50,912 bases of DNA from Prevotella sp. (GCA_017965725.1 JAGCPK010000065.1:1-50912); one strand, 5' to 3'; positions 40,797-50,217 are shown, counted from the stretch's first letter. Notes: generated from the sequence alone by a model not told the origin. Program-made: numbers and translations.

Positions 40797-42762
40797 GTGC
40801 CTTCTTCTCTTCCTTGGCTTTTTGTTTGAGGGCTTTTTTCTCCTCTTTGGCCTTTTGCTTGAGAACTTTTCTCTCGTCGCGGGCCTTTTTATCTTCTTCC
40901 GACATCTTGTGGAACTTGATGCCAGGATGAGTGATTTTCATCTTTTGCATCTCGTCGGTGTTAGTGAAAGAGAATGAGAAGAAGATGTCCCTGCGCTTAC
41001 CACGTTGAAAGACGTCGCCAGTGGCTTCAGCACCATCACTTTTAATATTGGCGGAGAGGTTACGGATGTGAACACCCTTGAAGACGATGTCATCCACCAT
41101 GGCATCCACACTTCCGATGGGCAGTTTCCCGCCTTTCTTCTTACGGACAGCGGCAGTACGGGGCTTGGAGATGTCGATGTTGAACTTGGCGTTTGCTACA
41201 ATGTTCCCATGATCGTTCAGGTTCATCACTTTTCCGAAGTTGAGCGACTGAGTGGAGGCCTGTCCGCTGACATATTTATTGTTTTCGTCGAGCGCAAAAT
41301 AGAAATTAATGTTACCCACTCCAGTGCGTAACAGTCCCTTGAACTCCTCTTTTTTCCAAAGCACGGCGATGTCGCCTGAATAACTGAGATTACCAAGATT
41401 GCGCAGTTGCTTCATCATCATCTTCTTTACATTGAATTGATTGATGATCTTCTCTGCGATGTTGTTCTTAGCCTGCATGCTGTTGACATGGAAGCGTACG
41501 GCCAACTGTTCTTTCTCCTTGAGATTGGTGATGTCGCCAGTGGCCCCTATGGTCAGATTCTTGTCTGTGGTACTGACATGTACGTTTTGGAAACTGATGC
41601 TGTTGTCTGTTCCACTCATGGTAAGACTTAGATCGAGTGGTATCGAGAAGTCTTTTAATACGGGAGCAAAGGTGCGAGAGATATCTTTCAGTATGACTTT
41701 GCCCGTGATGGTGCCCGTGGAGTAGGTGAGGGGGCGTTCTTTTTTCTTGTTGGGCAATTGCATTTCTGCATGGGCGATGGAGAGTTGGGTGTTCTGTTGT
41801 TGGATGTCAATGTCACTCAGATAGAGCATGCCCTGAGTGTATTTGGCAGTGGCTTGTAGGTTGCGGATGTCGATACCCGTCACGGAATCGCACGCAGCAC
41901 ATTCAATGAGTTTTACTCTGACTGTGTCGCGGTTTGTTGGATCGACAGACAGACGGAGGTCGGCTGTAATGTTGAGGTGGCCTGTGTCAAAGAAACCACG
42001 TTTGGGCTTGTCAGCATTCTTGCGAGGTTTCTGGTTGTCTGTGGTGAAACGCAGTCCATTCAGGTCTGCCATATAGCCTTCGTCCTGTTGTTTTACCGTC
42101 AGATGTCTGATGACTGCATGGTTGTTGACAGGCCCTTTTTTCTTTTCCGCTGTCCAGGATGCCTGCAGACTGTCCGCTTCCATCTTAAGATGACCTCCCC
42201 AAGTTTTGGAATAGGACGCGACCTGTAATTTAATGTCGTATTGGTCGTAATTGACGTGGATATCTTTGAGTTTTATTTTGCTCACGTCTAATGCCAGTTT
42301 CTCCTTTTCTTTTTGTTGCTCCTCCTCTTCTTTCTTTTCTTTCTTGGGCTTCTTGAAAGCATCGATAACAAATTGGTAGTTGGCGTGCTCCGTTTCAGTC
42401 TTGCTGAAGAGCAGTGCGTGGAGTCCACTGATCTCGGCCTTTTCTATGACAATGCGCTTTTTTAATAACTTCAACAAATCCAGATCTACAGAAAACTGTT
42501 TCACCTGCAACATTTTGCGTTGCTGAAGGTCATCTATTTCAATGTCATAGAGATTGATGTCTTGGCTGAGGAGACTGATGTCGGCACTGCCTATGCTGAC
42601 ACGAGTACCAAGTTTTTCTGTCAGTAGGCCTGTTGCTTGTTTCAGTACTTTGTCCTGTACTGATTTAGTGTTGACCAATATGAGAGCAACCACCAACAAG
42701 ACCACCACCGTAAGGCTGATGGCAGCAAGTGTTTTGAGCGTAATCGATGTAATCTTATTCAT
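40759..42762 (-). CDS. AsmA-like envelope protein with lysine-rich tail
   Basis: A 667-residue protein with one N-terminal membrane helix (TLAAISLTVVVLLVVALILV, about 10-30) and a long beta-rich part that resembles AsmA/TamB-type lipid-transfer proteins: LLTEKLGTRVSIGSADISLL followed by YDIEIDDLQQRKMLQVKQF is the usual AsmA start. A charged insert of KEK/EEE residues lies near 155. The end (about 615-667) is a coiled Lys/Glu/Ala tail with an 11-residue unit (LKQKAKEEKKA) repeated. ATG 42762 is used, since the longer frame starts at a GTG (42792) upstream of the promoter box. AsmA relatives help move phospholipid to the outer membrane; that role is inferred here. Convergent overlap with the epimerase gene. 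Confidence 0.85.
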   Translation of the reverse strand: MNKITSITLKTLAAISLTVVVLLVVALILVNTKSVQDKVLKQATGLLTEKLGTRVSIGSADISLLSQDINLYDIEIDDLQQRKMLQVKQFSVDLDLLKLLKKRIVIEKAEISGLHALLFSKTETEHANYQFVIDAFKKPKKEKKEEEEQQKEKEKLALDVSKIKLKDIHVNYDQYDIKLQVASYSKTWGGHLKMEADSLQASWTAEKKKGPVNNHAVIRHLTVKQQDEGYMADLNGLRFTTDNQKPRKNADKPKRGFFDTGHLNITADLRLSVDPTNRDTVRVKLIECAACDSVTGIDIRNLQATAKYTQGMLYLSDIDIQQQNTQLSIAHAEMQLPNKKKERPLTYSTGTITGKVILKDISRTFAPVLKDFSIPLDLSLTMSGTDNSISFQNVHVSTTDKNLTIGATGDITNLKEKEQLAVRFHVNSMQAKNNIAEKIINQFNVKKMMMKQLRNLGNLSYSGDIAVLWKKEEFKGLLRTGVGNINFYFALDENNKYVSGQASTQSLNFGKVMNLNDHGNIVANAKFNIDISKPRTAAVRKKKGGKLPIGSVDAMVDDIVFKGVHIRNLSANIKSDGAEATGDVFQRGKRRDIFFSFSFTNTDEMQKMKITHPGIKFHKMSEEDKKARDERKVLKQKAKEEKKALKQKAKEEKKALKQQQKAQRSAQ

Positions 42763-42781
42763 TAGTTCTGTTATTTTGCTG

Positions 42782-42789
42782 CAAAGATA
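42782..42789 (-). promoter_or_regulatory. Promoter -7 box (TATCTTTG) of the AsmA-like gene
   Basis: TATCTTTG on the minus strand, 19 bases before the ATG at 42762. Confidence 0.6.
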
Positions 42790-42982
42790 CACTTTTTTTC
42801 CATCATTTCGTAAGTTGATACAGAAAAACTGCTTTTTTGAAGGTTATTTGCTCTTTTACCAAGTCGCCAAACGCTTGAGTAAGGATAGCATGTATCGTAA
42901 GTAGTGAAATAAAATATAGACGGAATTAACATTTATTATTAAATAATTAATAATTATTCCACTAATTTACAAATATTATTTG

Positions 42983-42990
42983 TACCTTTG
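42983..42990 (+). promoter_or_regulatory. Promoter -7 box (TACCTTTG) of the nuo operon
   Basis: TACCTTTG, 85 bases before the nuoA ATG. The 42793-42982 stretch is AT-rich (runs such as ATTAAATAATTAATAATTA near 42940-42956) and lacks a clear -33 motif. The leader has a GC stem (CAGC 42991-42994 with GCTG 43001-43004) and a 12-base perfect palindrome, AACAATATTGTT, at 43046-43057; their roles are unknown. Confidence 0.6.
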
Positions 42991-43075
42991 CAGCACGAAA
43001 GCTGTGAAGGTATATCGTTTTTGCTGGTAACTGCTTAGTAATTAGAACAATATTGTTATAACATTATAAAAACTT

Positions 43076-43426
43076 ATGAACTTTACTTTGTTGATTACCG
43101 TCTTGGTGACGGCTTTGACATTGGTGGTGGCGGCTTATATCGTAGCCAAGTTGATAGGACCAAGGTCCTACGCGAAGGTGAAAGGTGAGCCGTATGAGAG
43201 TGGTATCCCCACGCGAGGCAGTTCGTGGCTGCCCATGACTGTGGGATTCTACCTCTTCGCCATCTTATTCCTCATGTTCGATATAGAAACGGTATTTCTA
43301 TATCCATGGGCAGTAGTCGTGAAGGAGTTCGGCGCGATGGCTTTGTTGAGTATCGGCTTCTTCCTGGTAGTTCTTGTATTAGGCTTGGCGTATGCCTGGC
43401 GGAAAGGAGACTTGGAATGGAAGTAA
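43076..43426 (+). CDS. nuoA: NADH-quinone oxidoreductase subunit A
   Basis: A small membrane subunit of complex I, 116 residues with three spans (about 3-25, 60-80, 88-110). The family features are GPRSYAKVKGEPYESGIPT in the first loop and the acidic LFDIETVFLYPWAVV in the second. It opens the nuo operon of this organism and overlaps nuoB by 10 bases. The complex couples electron transfer to quinone with ion pumping across the inner membrane; the subunit helps bind the quinone-site loop. Confidence 0.96.
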   Translation: MNFTLLITVLVTALTLVVAAYIVAKLIGPRSYAKVKGEPYESGIPTRGSSWLPMTVGFYLFAILFLMFDIETVFLYPWAVVVKEFGAMALLSIGFFLVVLVLGLAYAWRKGDLEWK

Positions 43427-44130
43427 GGAAACCACACATCAAGAGTATTCCCTACGAGGAGTGGAATGATAATACCTCGTTGGAGAAGATTATTAATGAA
43501 CTCCATGAGGGTGGCGTCAATGTGATTACGGGCTCGCTCGACCAGTTGATTAACTGGGGCCGAAGCAACTCTCTCTGGTCTTTGACATTCGCTACCTCAT
43601 GTTGTGGTATCGAGTTCATGGCCTGTGGCTGTGCCCGTTATGATTTTGCTCGCTTTGGTTTTGAAGTGACACGTAACTCTCCCCGTCAGGCCGACCTGAT
43701 CATGTGTGCCGGAACGATTACCCACAAGATGGCTCCAGCCCTGAAGCGTCTGTATGACGAGATGGCTGAGCCTAAGTACGTGATTGCCGTCGGTGGTTGT
43801 GCCATCAGTGGCGGCCCGTTCAAGTCGAGTTACCATGTGGTGAAGGGTATCGAGGAAATCGTACCCGTAGATGTGTTTATCCCTGGTTGTCCCCCACGTC
43901 CGGAGGCTATCATGTATGGCATGATGCAGTTGCAGCGTAAGGTGAAGATTGAGAAGTTCTTCGGCGGTGCCAACCACAAACAGACCGCTGAGGAGGCTGC
44001 ATTAGGCGTATCGAATGAAGAACTGACATTCCGCTCGAAACACAATGATCATCGCAGAGAGCCGATTGTGGTAACGGATGTTCCACAGGAATTTGTTGAG
44101 GAACTTAAGAAAGAGGAGGAGAAAGCATGA
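43417..44130 (+). CDS. nuoB: NADH-quinone oxidoreductase subunit B
   Basis: The peripheral subunit that carries the last iron-sulfur cluster, N2, which hands electrons to quinone. It is 237 residues from ATG 43417; a longer open frame upstream reads through nuoA and is not used. The four cluster ligands are Cys62 and Cys63 (FATSCCGIEFMACG), Cys128 (VGGCAISGG) and Cys158 (FIPGCPPRPE), with the conserved RNSPRQADLIMCAGTITHKM between. The C-terminal 50 residues (from about 185) are a charged tail, longer than in Escherichia coli. It overlaps nuoA by 10 bases and nuoCD by 4 (ATGA). Confidence 0.97.
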   Translation: MEVRKPHIKSIPYEEWNDNTSLEKIINELHEGGVNVITGSLDQLINWGRSNSLWSLTFATSCCGIEFMACGCARYDFARFGFEVTRNSPRQADLIMCAGTITHKMAPALKRLYDEMAEPKYVIAVGGCAISGGPFKSSYHVVKGIEEIVPVDVFIPGCPPRPEAIMYGMMQLQRKVKIEKFFGGANHKQTAEEAALGVSNEELTFRSKHNDHRREPIVVTDVPQEFVEELKKEEEKA

Positions 44131-45740
44131 AGTTAGAGTTCTTATCATTCGAATTTGACAAGTTTGCCTCTGAGATGCAGAACTTGAAGAACCAGAAGGG
44201 CTTTGACTATCTGGTGACCATCGTGGGCGAAGACTTCGGTGCCGACGAAGGACTGGGATGTATCTATATCCTCGAAAATACCAAGACTCACGAGCGTTGC
44301 AGTGTGAAGATGATGGCCAAGACACAGGTTTGTGGCGACGGTATGTCATCTAATGGCACGGGCGAGATGGACGGCCAGACGGTTGCCTATCTACCTACTG
44401 TTTCAAATATCTGGCGCGTAGCCGATCTGCTGGAGCGTGAGGTATATGACTTCTATGGCATCGTGTTCCTCGGTCATCCTGATATGCGTCGTCTGTTCTT
44501 GCGCAGTGACTTCAAAGGCTATCCATTCCGTAAAGACTGGGAGTTTGATGACAAGTACACGCTCGAGGACGATATAGAACCCGACTATGGTTTGGAATTC
44601 TATCTCGACAAGGATGGTAACCTCCAGTCGAAGCAGAACAAACTGTTCGGAAGCGATGACTATGTGATTAACATCGGTCCACAGCACCCTGCTACCCACG
44701 GTGTGCTTCGTCTGCAGACAGTGCTCGACGGTGAGACAGTCAAGCACATCTATCCACATCTGGGATATATTCACCGTGCGATTGAGAAGATGTGGGAAAG
44801 CATGACTTATCCACAGACGCTTGCTTTAACAGATCGTCTTAACTATCTGGGAGCCATGCAACATCGCCATGCTTTGGTTGGTGTGATTGAGGAGGCTCTG
44901 GAGGTGGAATTGACAGACCGTATCAAGTACATTCGTACGATCATGGATGAACTTCAGCGTCTCGATTCCCACCTGCTCTACACCTCGTGTGTCGCACAGG
45001 ATTTGGGTGCCCTGACGGGTATGCTTTACGGTATGCGTGACCGTGAACATGTGCTCAACTGCATGGAGGAGACGACGGGCGGTCGTCTGATTCAGAACTA
45101 CTACCGCATCGGTGGTCTGCAGGATGATATTGATCCTAACTTCGTCAAGAACTGCAAGGATCTGATAAAGTATCTCCGTCCGACCATCCAGGAGTATATG
45201 GATATCTTCGGAGACAACATCATCACCCACAACCGTTTGGAAAACTGTGGTCCGATGAGTCTCGAGGATTGTATCAACTATGCTGTGACCGGTCCTGCTG
45301 GACGTGCTTCGGGTTGGAAGAACGATGTGCGTAAGAACCACCCGTACGACATGTACGACAAGGTACAGTGGGAACAATGCACGTTGACTGGTTGTGATTC
45401 GATGGATCGCTATCTGGTTCACATCAACGAGATGTACCAGAGTCTGAACATCATCGAACAGTTGATAGACAACATTCCTGAAGGTGACTTCTATGTGAAG
45501 CAGAAGCCGATCATCAAATGTCCTGAGGGACAGTGGTACTACTCTGTCGAGGGTGTGGCTGGTGAATTCGGTGTTTATCTCGACTCTCGTGGTGATAAGA
45601 GCCCATACCGCATGAAGATGCGTCCGATGGGTCTTTCGCTGGTAGGTGCATTCGACCCGATGCTTCGTGGTCAGAAGATTGCCGACCTGATTGCTACCTG
45701 TGCTGCTATTGACGTTGTAATTCCTGATATTGATAGATAA
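44127..45740 (+). CDS. nuoCD: NADH-quinone oxidoreductase subunits C and D, fused
   Basis: A 537-residue fusion. Residues 1-150 are NuoC (FDYLVTIVGEDFG, then the family end RVADLLEREVYDFYGIVFLG with HPDMRRLF and KGYPFRKD). After a linker, NuoD starts at about 180 with VINIGPQHPATHGVLRLQTV and continues with HIYPHLGYIHRAIEKMWESM, YLGAMQHRHALVG and the C-terminal GEFGVYLDSRGDKSPYRMKM. NuoD forms the quinone cavity together with NuoB; its HPATHG His is one of the quinone-site residues. NuoC-NuoD fusion is seen in several bacterial groups, so it is not unusual in itself. Overlaps nuoB by 4 bases; nuoH follows after 2. Confidence 0.97.
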   Translation: MKLEFLSFEFDKFASEMQNLKNQKGFDYLVTIVGEDFGADEGLGCIYILENTKTHERCSVKMMAKTQVCGDGMSSNGTGEMDGQTVAYLPTVSNIWRVADLLEREVYDFYGIVFLGHPDMRRLFLRSDFKGYPFRKDWEFDDKYTLEDDIEPDYGLEFYLDKDGNLQSKQNKLFGSDDYVINIGPQHPATHGVLRLQTVLDGETVKHIYPHLGYIHRAIEKMWESMTYPQTLALTDRLNYLGAMQHRHALVGVIEEALEVELTDRIKYIRTIMDELQRLDSHLLYTSCVAQDLGALTGMLYGMRDREHVLNCMEETTGGRLIQNYYRIGGLQDDIDPNFVKNCKDLIKYLRPTIQEYMDIFGDNIITHNRLENCGPMSLEDCINYAVTGPAGRASGWKNDVRKNHPYDMYDKVQWEQCTLTGCDSMDRYLVHINEMYQSLNIIEQLIDNIPEGDFYVKQKPIIKCPEGQWYYSVEGVAGEFGVYLDSRGDKSPYRMKMRPMGLSLVGAFDPMLRGQKIADLIATCAAIDVVIPDIDR

Positions 45741-45742
45741 TT

Positions 45743-46831
45743 ATGTTCGACTTTTCTATATTTACACAATGGTTCGACCAGTTTCTCAGGATTACAATAG
45801 GATGTCCTGATTGGTTTGCTATATTGATTGAGTGCATCTTGGTTGGTACTGCTATCCTAATAGGATATGCGCTGATTGCGATTGTACTGATTTTTATGGA
45901 GCGTAAGGTCTGTGCCTACTTCCAGTGCCGTCTGGGCCCGATGCGAGTCGGTTACTGGGGCTTGCTGCAGGTGTTTGCCGACGTGCTGAAGATGCTCATC
46001 AAGGAGATCTTCATCGTTGACAAGGCTGACAAGTTGCTCTACCTCGTGGCTCCGCTCTTGGTGATTATCGGCTCTGTAGGTGCTTTCTCGTTCCTGCCTT
46101 GGAACAATGGTGCTACGGTGCTCGACTTCAACGTGGGTGTGTTCCTGCTCACCGCCGTTTCTTCAATTGGCGTGGTAGGTATCTTCCTGGCAGGTTGGGG
46201 TTCTAACAACAAGTACTCTGTGGTTTCTGCTATGCGTGGTGCTGTGCAGATGATTTCTTACGAGATGTCGCTCTGTCTCTGTCTGATTACCGCTGTCATT
46301 CTGACAGGAACCATGCAGATTAGCGGTATCGTCGAGGCACAGACAGGTCCTTGGAAGTGGCTCATTTTCCAAGGTCATATTCCTGCGCTGATTGCCTTCT
46401 TCGTATTCCTGATTGCAGGTAACGCCGAGGCAAATCGTGGTCCGTTCGATATGGCTGAGGCTGAGAGTGAGTTGACGGCTGGTCATCATACCGAGTATTC
46501 TGGTATGGGCTTCGGTTTCTTCTACCTCGCAGAGTTCCTCAATCTCTTTATCATCGCAGGTATCGCCGCTACTGTATTCCTCGGTGGTTGGGCGCCTGTA
46601 AACATCGGAATCGAGGCCTTCGATGCAGTGATGAACTACATCCCTGGTGTCGTTTGGTTTATGGGTAAGACCTTCTTCCTGGTTTGGATTCTGATGTGGG
46701 TTAAGTGGACATTCCCCCGTCTGCGTATCGACCAGATTCTGAAGTTGGAGTGGAAGTACCTGATGCCGCTGGCATTGCTCAATCTGGTGATTATGACTGT
46801 TGTTGTGGCCCTGGGCCTATATATTAAATAA
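45743..46831 (+). CDS. nuoH: NADH-quinone oxidoreductase subunit H
   Basis: The membrane subunit that joins the quinone cavity to the ion-pumping arm. It is 362 residues with eight or nine hydrophobic spans. The conserved parts are MERKVCAYFQCRLGPMRVG, VFADVLKMLIKEIFIVDKAD and the loop AEANRGPFDMAEAESELTAG followed by HTEYSGMGFGFFYLAEFLN, which corresponds to the family's ETNRxPFDLxEAESELVAG with Gly for Ala. It follows nuoCD directly; in operons that include nuoEFG these genes usually stand in between, and here they are absent. Confidence 0.97.
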   Translation: MFDFSIFTQWFDQFLRITIGCPDWFAILIECILVGTAILIGYALIAIVLIFMERKVCAYFQCRLGPMRVGYWGLLQVFADVLKMLIKEIFIVDKADKLLYLVAPLLVIIGSVGAFSFLPWNNGATVLDFNVGVFLLTAVSSIGVVGIFLAGWGSNNKYSVVSAMRGAVQMISYEMSLCLCLITAVILTGTMQISGIVEAQTGPWKWLIFQGHIPALIAFFVFLIAGNAEANRGPFDMAEAESELTAGHHTEYSGMGFGFFYLAEFLNLFIIAGIAATVFLGGWAPVNIGIEAFDAVMNYIPGVVWFMGKTFFLVWILMWVKWTFPRLRIDQILKLEWKYLMPLALLNLVIMTVVVALGLYIK

Positions 46832-46840
46832 GGTATAGCA

Positions 46841-47386
46841 ATGGAAGATAACAAAACATATTTCGGAGAAATCGGGCACGGCTTGAAGACGCTGGCTGTG
46901 GGCATGAAGACTTCCTGGAAGGAATACTTCAAGGACTTCTTCACCAACAAGTCAACGGAGCAGTATCCCGAGAACCGCAAGACTACACTCCATGTGGCTA
47001 AGCGTCATCGTGGTCGCCTGGTATTCAAGCGCAACGAGGACGGCAGTTACAAGTGTACGGCTTGCACATTGTGCGAGAAAGCCTGTCCGAACGGAACCAT
47101 CAAGATTACTGCTCACATGGCAGAGGATCCTGAGACGGGCAAGAAAAAGAAGGTGCTTGACGATTATTCGTATGACCTGGGTGACTGTATGTTCTGCCAA
47201 CTCTGTACGAACGCCTGCAACTTCGATGCCATCGAGTTTACGAATGATTTCGAGAATGCCGTGTTCGACCGCTCTAAATTGGTGCTCCATCTTAACGAGG
47301 AGGTTTACGCTGGCGGTTCGCTGCCAAACCTCATCGAAGGCGGTGCTGAGTGGGAAGTCGGTAAGTTTAACACTAAAACGAAGTAA
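46841..47386 (+). CDS. nuoI: NADH-quinone oxidoreductase subunit I
   Basis: The peripheral subunit with clusters N6a and N6b, which pass electrons towards NuoB. The 181-residue protein has two 4Fe-4S motifs: Cys72, Cys75, Cys78, Cys82 (CTACTLCEKACP) and Cys116, Cys119, Cys122, Cys126 (CMFCQLCTNACN). The N-terminal 45 residues form an amphipathic anchor (GLKTLAVGMKTSWKEYFKDF). A 25-residue charged insert (EDPETGKKKKVLDDYSYD) separates the motifs. Spaced 9 bases after nuoH and 6 before nuoJ. Confidence 0.96.
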   Translation: MEDNKTYFGEIGHGLKTLAVGMKTSWKEYFKDFFTNKSTEQYPENRKTTLHVAKRHRGRLVFKRNEDGSYKCTACTLCEKACPNGTIKITAHMAEDPETGKKKKVLDDYSYDLGDCMFCQLCTNACNFDAIEFTNDFENAVFDRSKLVLHLNEEVYAGGSLPNLIEGGAEWEVGKFNTKTK

Positions 47387-47392
47387 CGCGCT

Positions 47393-47911
47393 ATGGGTAA
47401 TACAATAATGTTTATCATTCTCGCGGTGTTCATCATCGGTTCCGCGCTGATGTGTGTCACCACGACGAAGATTATGCGAGCCGCAACATTCATGTTGTTC
47501 GTGCTCTTTGGCGTAGCAGGCATTTATTTCTTGCTTGACTACACCTTCCTGGGCGCTGCTCAGATCTCAGTATATGCCGGAGGCGTTACGATGATCTATG
47601 TGTTTGCCATCCAGTTGGTGAGCAAGCGTACCCTTCAGGGACTGGAGGAGCGAGTGAAATCCAGTAAGATGATTGCTGGCGGTCTGGCTGCCTTGGCCGG
47701 ACTGGTAGTCGTTTCCCTGATTCTGCTGAAGACAGGTTTCATCACTCAGGAGATTGCCGGTGTAGAGGTGCCGATGAAGGAAATCGGTATGGCACTGGTT
47801 GGTTCCGGTAAGTATCAGTATGTACTGCCCTTCGAGTTCATTTCAGTATTCCTGCTGGCATGTATCATCGGAGGCTTGGTTGTAGCAAGAAAGGAGGAGA
47901 AAGACGTATGA
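47393..47911 (+). CDS. nuoJ: NADH-quinone oxidoreductase subunit J
   Basis: A membrane subunit of complex I with five hydrophobic spans in 172 residues. The conserved central helix is visible as FLGAAQISVYAGGVTMIYVFAI, in which Tyr and the Glu-free pi-bulge pattern YAGGV are typical of the family, with ATFMLFVLFGVAGIYFLLD before it. The last span ends in VARKEEKDV. It helps link the quinone cavity with the antiporter-like subunits. Overlaps nuoK by 4 bases (ATGA). Confidence 0.95.
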   Translation: MGNTIMFIILAVFIIGSALMCVTTTKIMRAATFMLFVLFGVAGIYFLLDYTFLGAAQISVYAGGVTMIYVFAIQLVSKRTLQGLEERVKSSKMIAGGLAALAGLVVVSLILLKTGFITQEIAGVEVPMKEIGMALVGSGKYQYVLPFEFISVFLLACIIGGLVVARKEEKDV

Positions 47912-48216
47912 TACCAGTTGAATGTTATTTCGCACTCAGTGCCCTGTTGTTCTTTATCGGTGTCTATGGTTTTGTGACTCGTCGCAACCTGATCGCCATG
48001 CTCATCTCTGTCGAGTTGGTGCTCAATGCCGTTGACATCAACTTTGCCGCCATCAACCGTCTGCTCTATCCCAACGGGATGGAAGGTATGTTTATGACCC
48101 TCTTTGTGATTGGTGTTGCCGCTGCTGAAAGTGCTGTGGCCATCGCTATTATCATCAATGTCTATCGCAAGTTCAAGAGCGACAGCGTTGATGCCATCCA
48201 GAATATGAAACGATAA
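47908..48216 (+). CDS. nuoK: NADH-quinone oxidoreductase subunit K
   Basis: A small membrane subunit with three spans and 102 residues, the usual length. ATG 47908 overlaps the nuoJ stop; the frame is open further upstream inside nuoJ, but that part has no NuoK features. Conserved motifs are FIGVYGFVTRRNLIAMLISV with ELVLNAVDINF, which carries the first key Glu, and VAAAESAVAIAIIINVYR with the second. These two Glu belong to the ion path through the membrane arm. Followed by nuoL after 14 bases. Confidence 0.96.
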   Translation: MIPVECYFALSALLFFIGVYGFVTRRNLIAMLISVELVLNAVDINFAAINRLLYPNGMEGMFMTLFVIGVAAAESAVAIAIIINVYRKFKSDSVDAIQNMKR

Positions 48217-48230
48217 AAACGGTAAGGATT

Positions 48231-50213
48231 ATGTTTAGTTACACGATATTTATCATGCTTCTGCCGCTGCTGTCGTTCATCATTCTTGGACTGGCTGGCA
48301 TGAAGATGCAGCACAAGGTGGCCGGACTCATCGGCACCTGTTCGTTGGGCATTGTCACGTTACTCTCTTATCTCTGCGCTTTCCAGTATTTTGGAATGGA
48401 TCGTGTGAACGGGGTGTATCAGACGTTTGTTCCGTATAATTTCACGTGGTTGCCCTTGGGCAATCTGCACTTCGACCTCGGTATCCTGTTGGATCCCATC
48501 AGTGTGGTCATGTTGATTGTGATCTCGACGGTGTCACTGATGGTTCATATCTACTCATTCGGCTATATGCACGGTGAGAAGGGCTTCCAGCGTTACTACG
48601 CTTTCCTGAGTCTCTTCACGATGTCGATGCTGGGTTTGGTACTGGCCACCAACATTTTCCAGATGTATATGTTCTGGGAACTCGTAGGTGTCTCGTCCTA
48701 TCTGCTCATTGGATTCTACTATCCTTTGAAGCCTGCCATTGCTGCTTCTAAGAAGGCATTCATCGTGACCCGCTTTGCCGATATGTTCTTCCTCGTTGGT
48801 ATCCTGACCTTCGGCTACTTCGTCGATTCGTTCAGTTTCTCATTCGCTGGTGATATCGTGATGGGGCAGGGGACAACGCCATTCATCGAGGGTAACGTTG
48901 CCAAGGCCGTTGCTGCCGGTGGCTTTATCATTCCTACTGCACTGGTACTGATGTTCATCGGTGGTGCCGGTAAGTCTGCCATGTTCCCGTTGCATATTTG
49001 GTTGCCGGATGCCATGGAGGGTCCAACCCCTGTATCTGCACTCATCCACGCCGCTACGATGGTGGTGGCTGGTGTGTTCCAGATTGCCCGTATGTTCCCT
49101 CTGTGGATTCAGTATGCGCCTGAGGCTATGTCGATAGTGGTCTGGGTGGGTGTGTTCACCGCTTTCTATGCTGCGGCTGTGGCTTGTGCCCAGAGCGACA
49201 TCAAGCGTGTGCTTGCCTTCTCAACCATCTCTCAGATTGCCTTTATGATGGTGGCACTGGGTGTCTGTCTGCCCGGTCATCATGGGGTGTTCGACAACCA
49301 TGCTCAGTTGGGTTACATGGCTGGTATGTTCCACCTGTTCACCCACGCTATGTTCAAGGCTTGTCTGTTCCTCGGTGCCGGATGTATCATCCACGCCGTC
49401 CACAGCAACGAGATGTCCATGATGGGCGGTCTGCGCAAGTATATGCCGATAACCAACATCACGTTCCTCATCTCCTGTTTCGCCATTGCTGGTATTCCGT
49501 TCTTCTCGGGCTTCAGTTCGAAGGATGAGATTATCACAGCCTGCTTTGCCTACAGTCCTGTGGTGGGATGGATCATGACGGGTATTGCCGCCATGACGGC
49601 CTTCTACATGTTCCGTCTGTACTACGGTATCTTCTATGGAACAGAAAACGTAGAGGCCCACGAGCACCACACGCCCCACGAGGCTCCGCTAACGATGACC
49701 ATTCCTCTGATTGTGCTCTGTGTGATTACCGTTGGTGTGGGTATCTACTCCACACTTGGTGGTTTCCTCGGTTGGGGTGGTTCTTTCGGCAGTTATGTCT
49801 CTGCAGAAGGTACCGACTACACCATCCACTTCGACACGGCGATTGCCACTACGAGTACGGTTATTGCCATCCTGAGCATCTGTCTCGCCACCTATATATA
49901 TAAAGGTGAGAGCCAGCCAATCGCTGATCGTCTGTACAAGCAGTTCCCCAAACTGCATCGTGCAGCCTACAAGCGTTTCTATCAGGACGAGATTTGGCAG
50001 TATGTCACGCATCGTATCATCTTCCGTTGCATCTCAACACCCATTGCCTGGTTCGACCGTCACATTGTCGATGGTACGTTCAACTTCATGGCTTGGGGTG
50101 CCAACGAGGCCGGTGAGTCTATCCGCAGTTGGCAGAGTGGTGATGTCCGTCAGTATGCCGTCTGGTTCCTCACGGGTTCTGTTGCTTTAACGTTAATCCT
50201 TTTATGCATCTAA
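48231..50213 (+). CDS. nuoL: NADH-quinone oxidoreductase subunit L
   Basis: The distal antiporter-like subunit of complex I, 660 residues with about sixteen spans and the long lateral helix at the end. Family motifs: NIFQMYMFWELVGVSSYLLI with the key Glu, then SKKAFIVTRFADMFFLVGIL, KSAMFPLHIWLPDAMEGPTP with the Lys of the ion path, and VSALIHAATMVVAGVFQIAR, followed by DIKRVLAFSTISQIAFMMVA. The C-terminal part (from about 560) reads as the amphipathic coupling helix: LYKQFPKLHRAAYKRFYQDE and the final span. Normal length and no breaks. nuoM follows after 4 bases. Confidence 0.97.
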   Translation: MFSYTIFIMLLPLLSFIILGLAGMKMQHKVAGLIGTCSLGIVTLLSYLCAFQYFGMDRVNGVYQTFVPYNFTWLPLGNLHFDLGILLDPISVVMLIVISTVSLMVHIYSFGYMHGEKGFQRYYAFLSLFTMSMLGLVLATNIFQMYMFWELVGVSSYLLIGFYYPLKPAIAASKKAFIVTRFADMFFLVGILTFGYFVDSFSFSFAGDIVMGQGTTPFIEGNVAKAVAAGGFIIPTALVLMFIGGAGKSAMFPLHIWLPDAMEGPTPVSALIHAATMVVAGVFQIARMFPLWIQYAPEAMSIVVWVGVFTAFYAAAVACAQSDIKRVLAFSTISQIAFMMVALGVCLPGHHGVFDNHAQLGYMAGMFHLFTHAMFKACLFLGAGCIIHAVHSNEMSMMGGLRKYMPITNITFLISCFAIAGIPFFSGFSSKDEIITACFAYSPVVGWIMTGIAAMTAFYMFRLYYGIFYGTENVEAHEHHTPHEAPLTMTIPLIVLCVITVGVGIYSTLGGFLGWGGSFGSYVSAEGTDYTIHFDTAIATTSTVIAILSICLATYIYKGESQPIADRLYKQFPKLHRAAYKRFYQDEIWQYVTHRIIFRCISTPIAWFDRHIVDGTFNFMAWGANEAGESIRSWQSGDVRQYAVWFLTGSVALTLILLCI

Positions 50214-50217
50214 AGAT

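Noticed and set aside
42763..42792. GTG start for the AsmA-like gene at 42792
   Set aside because: It lies upstream of the promoter box at 42782-42789, so it would not be transcribed.
43225..43416. Upstream extension of nuoB
   Set aside because: The 64 extra codons overlap nuoA out of phase; NuoB proteins start close to ATG 43417.
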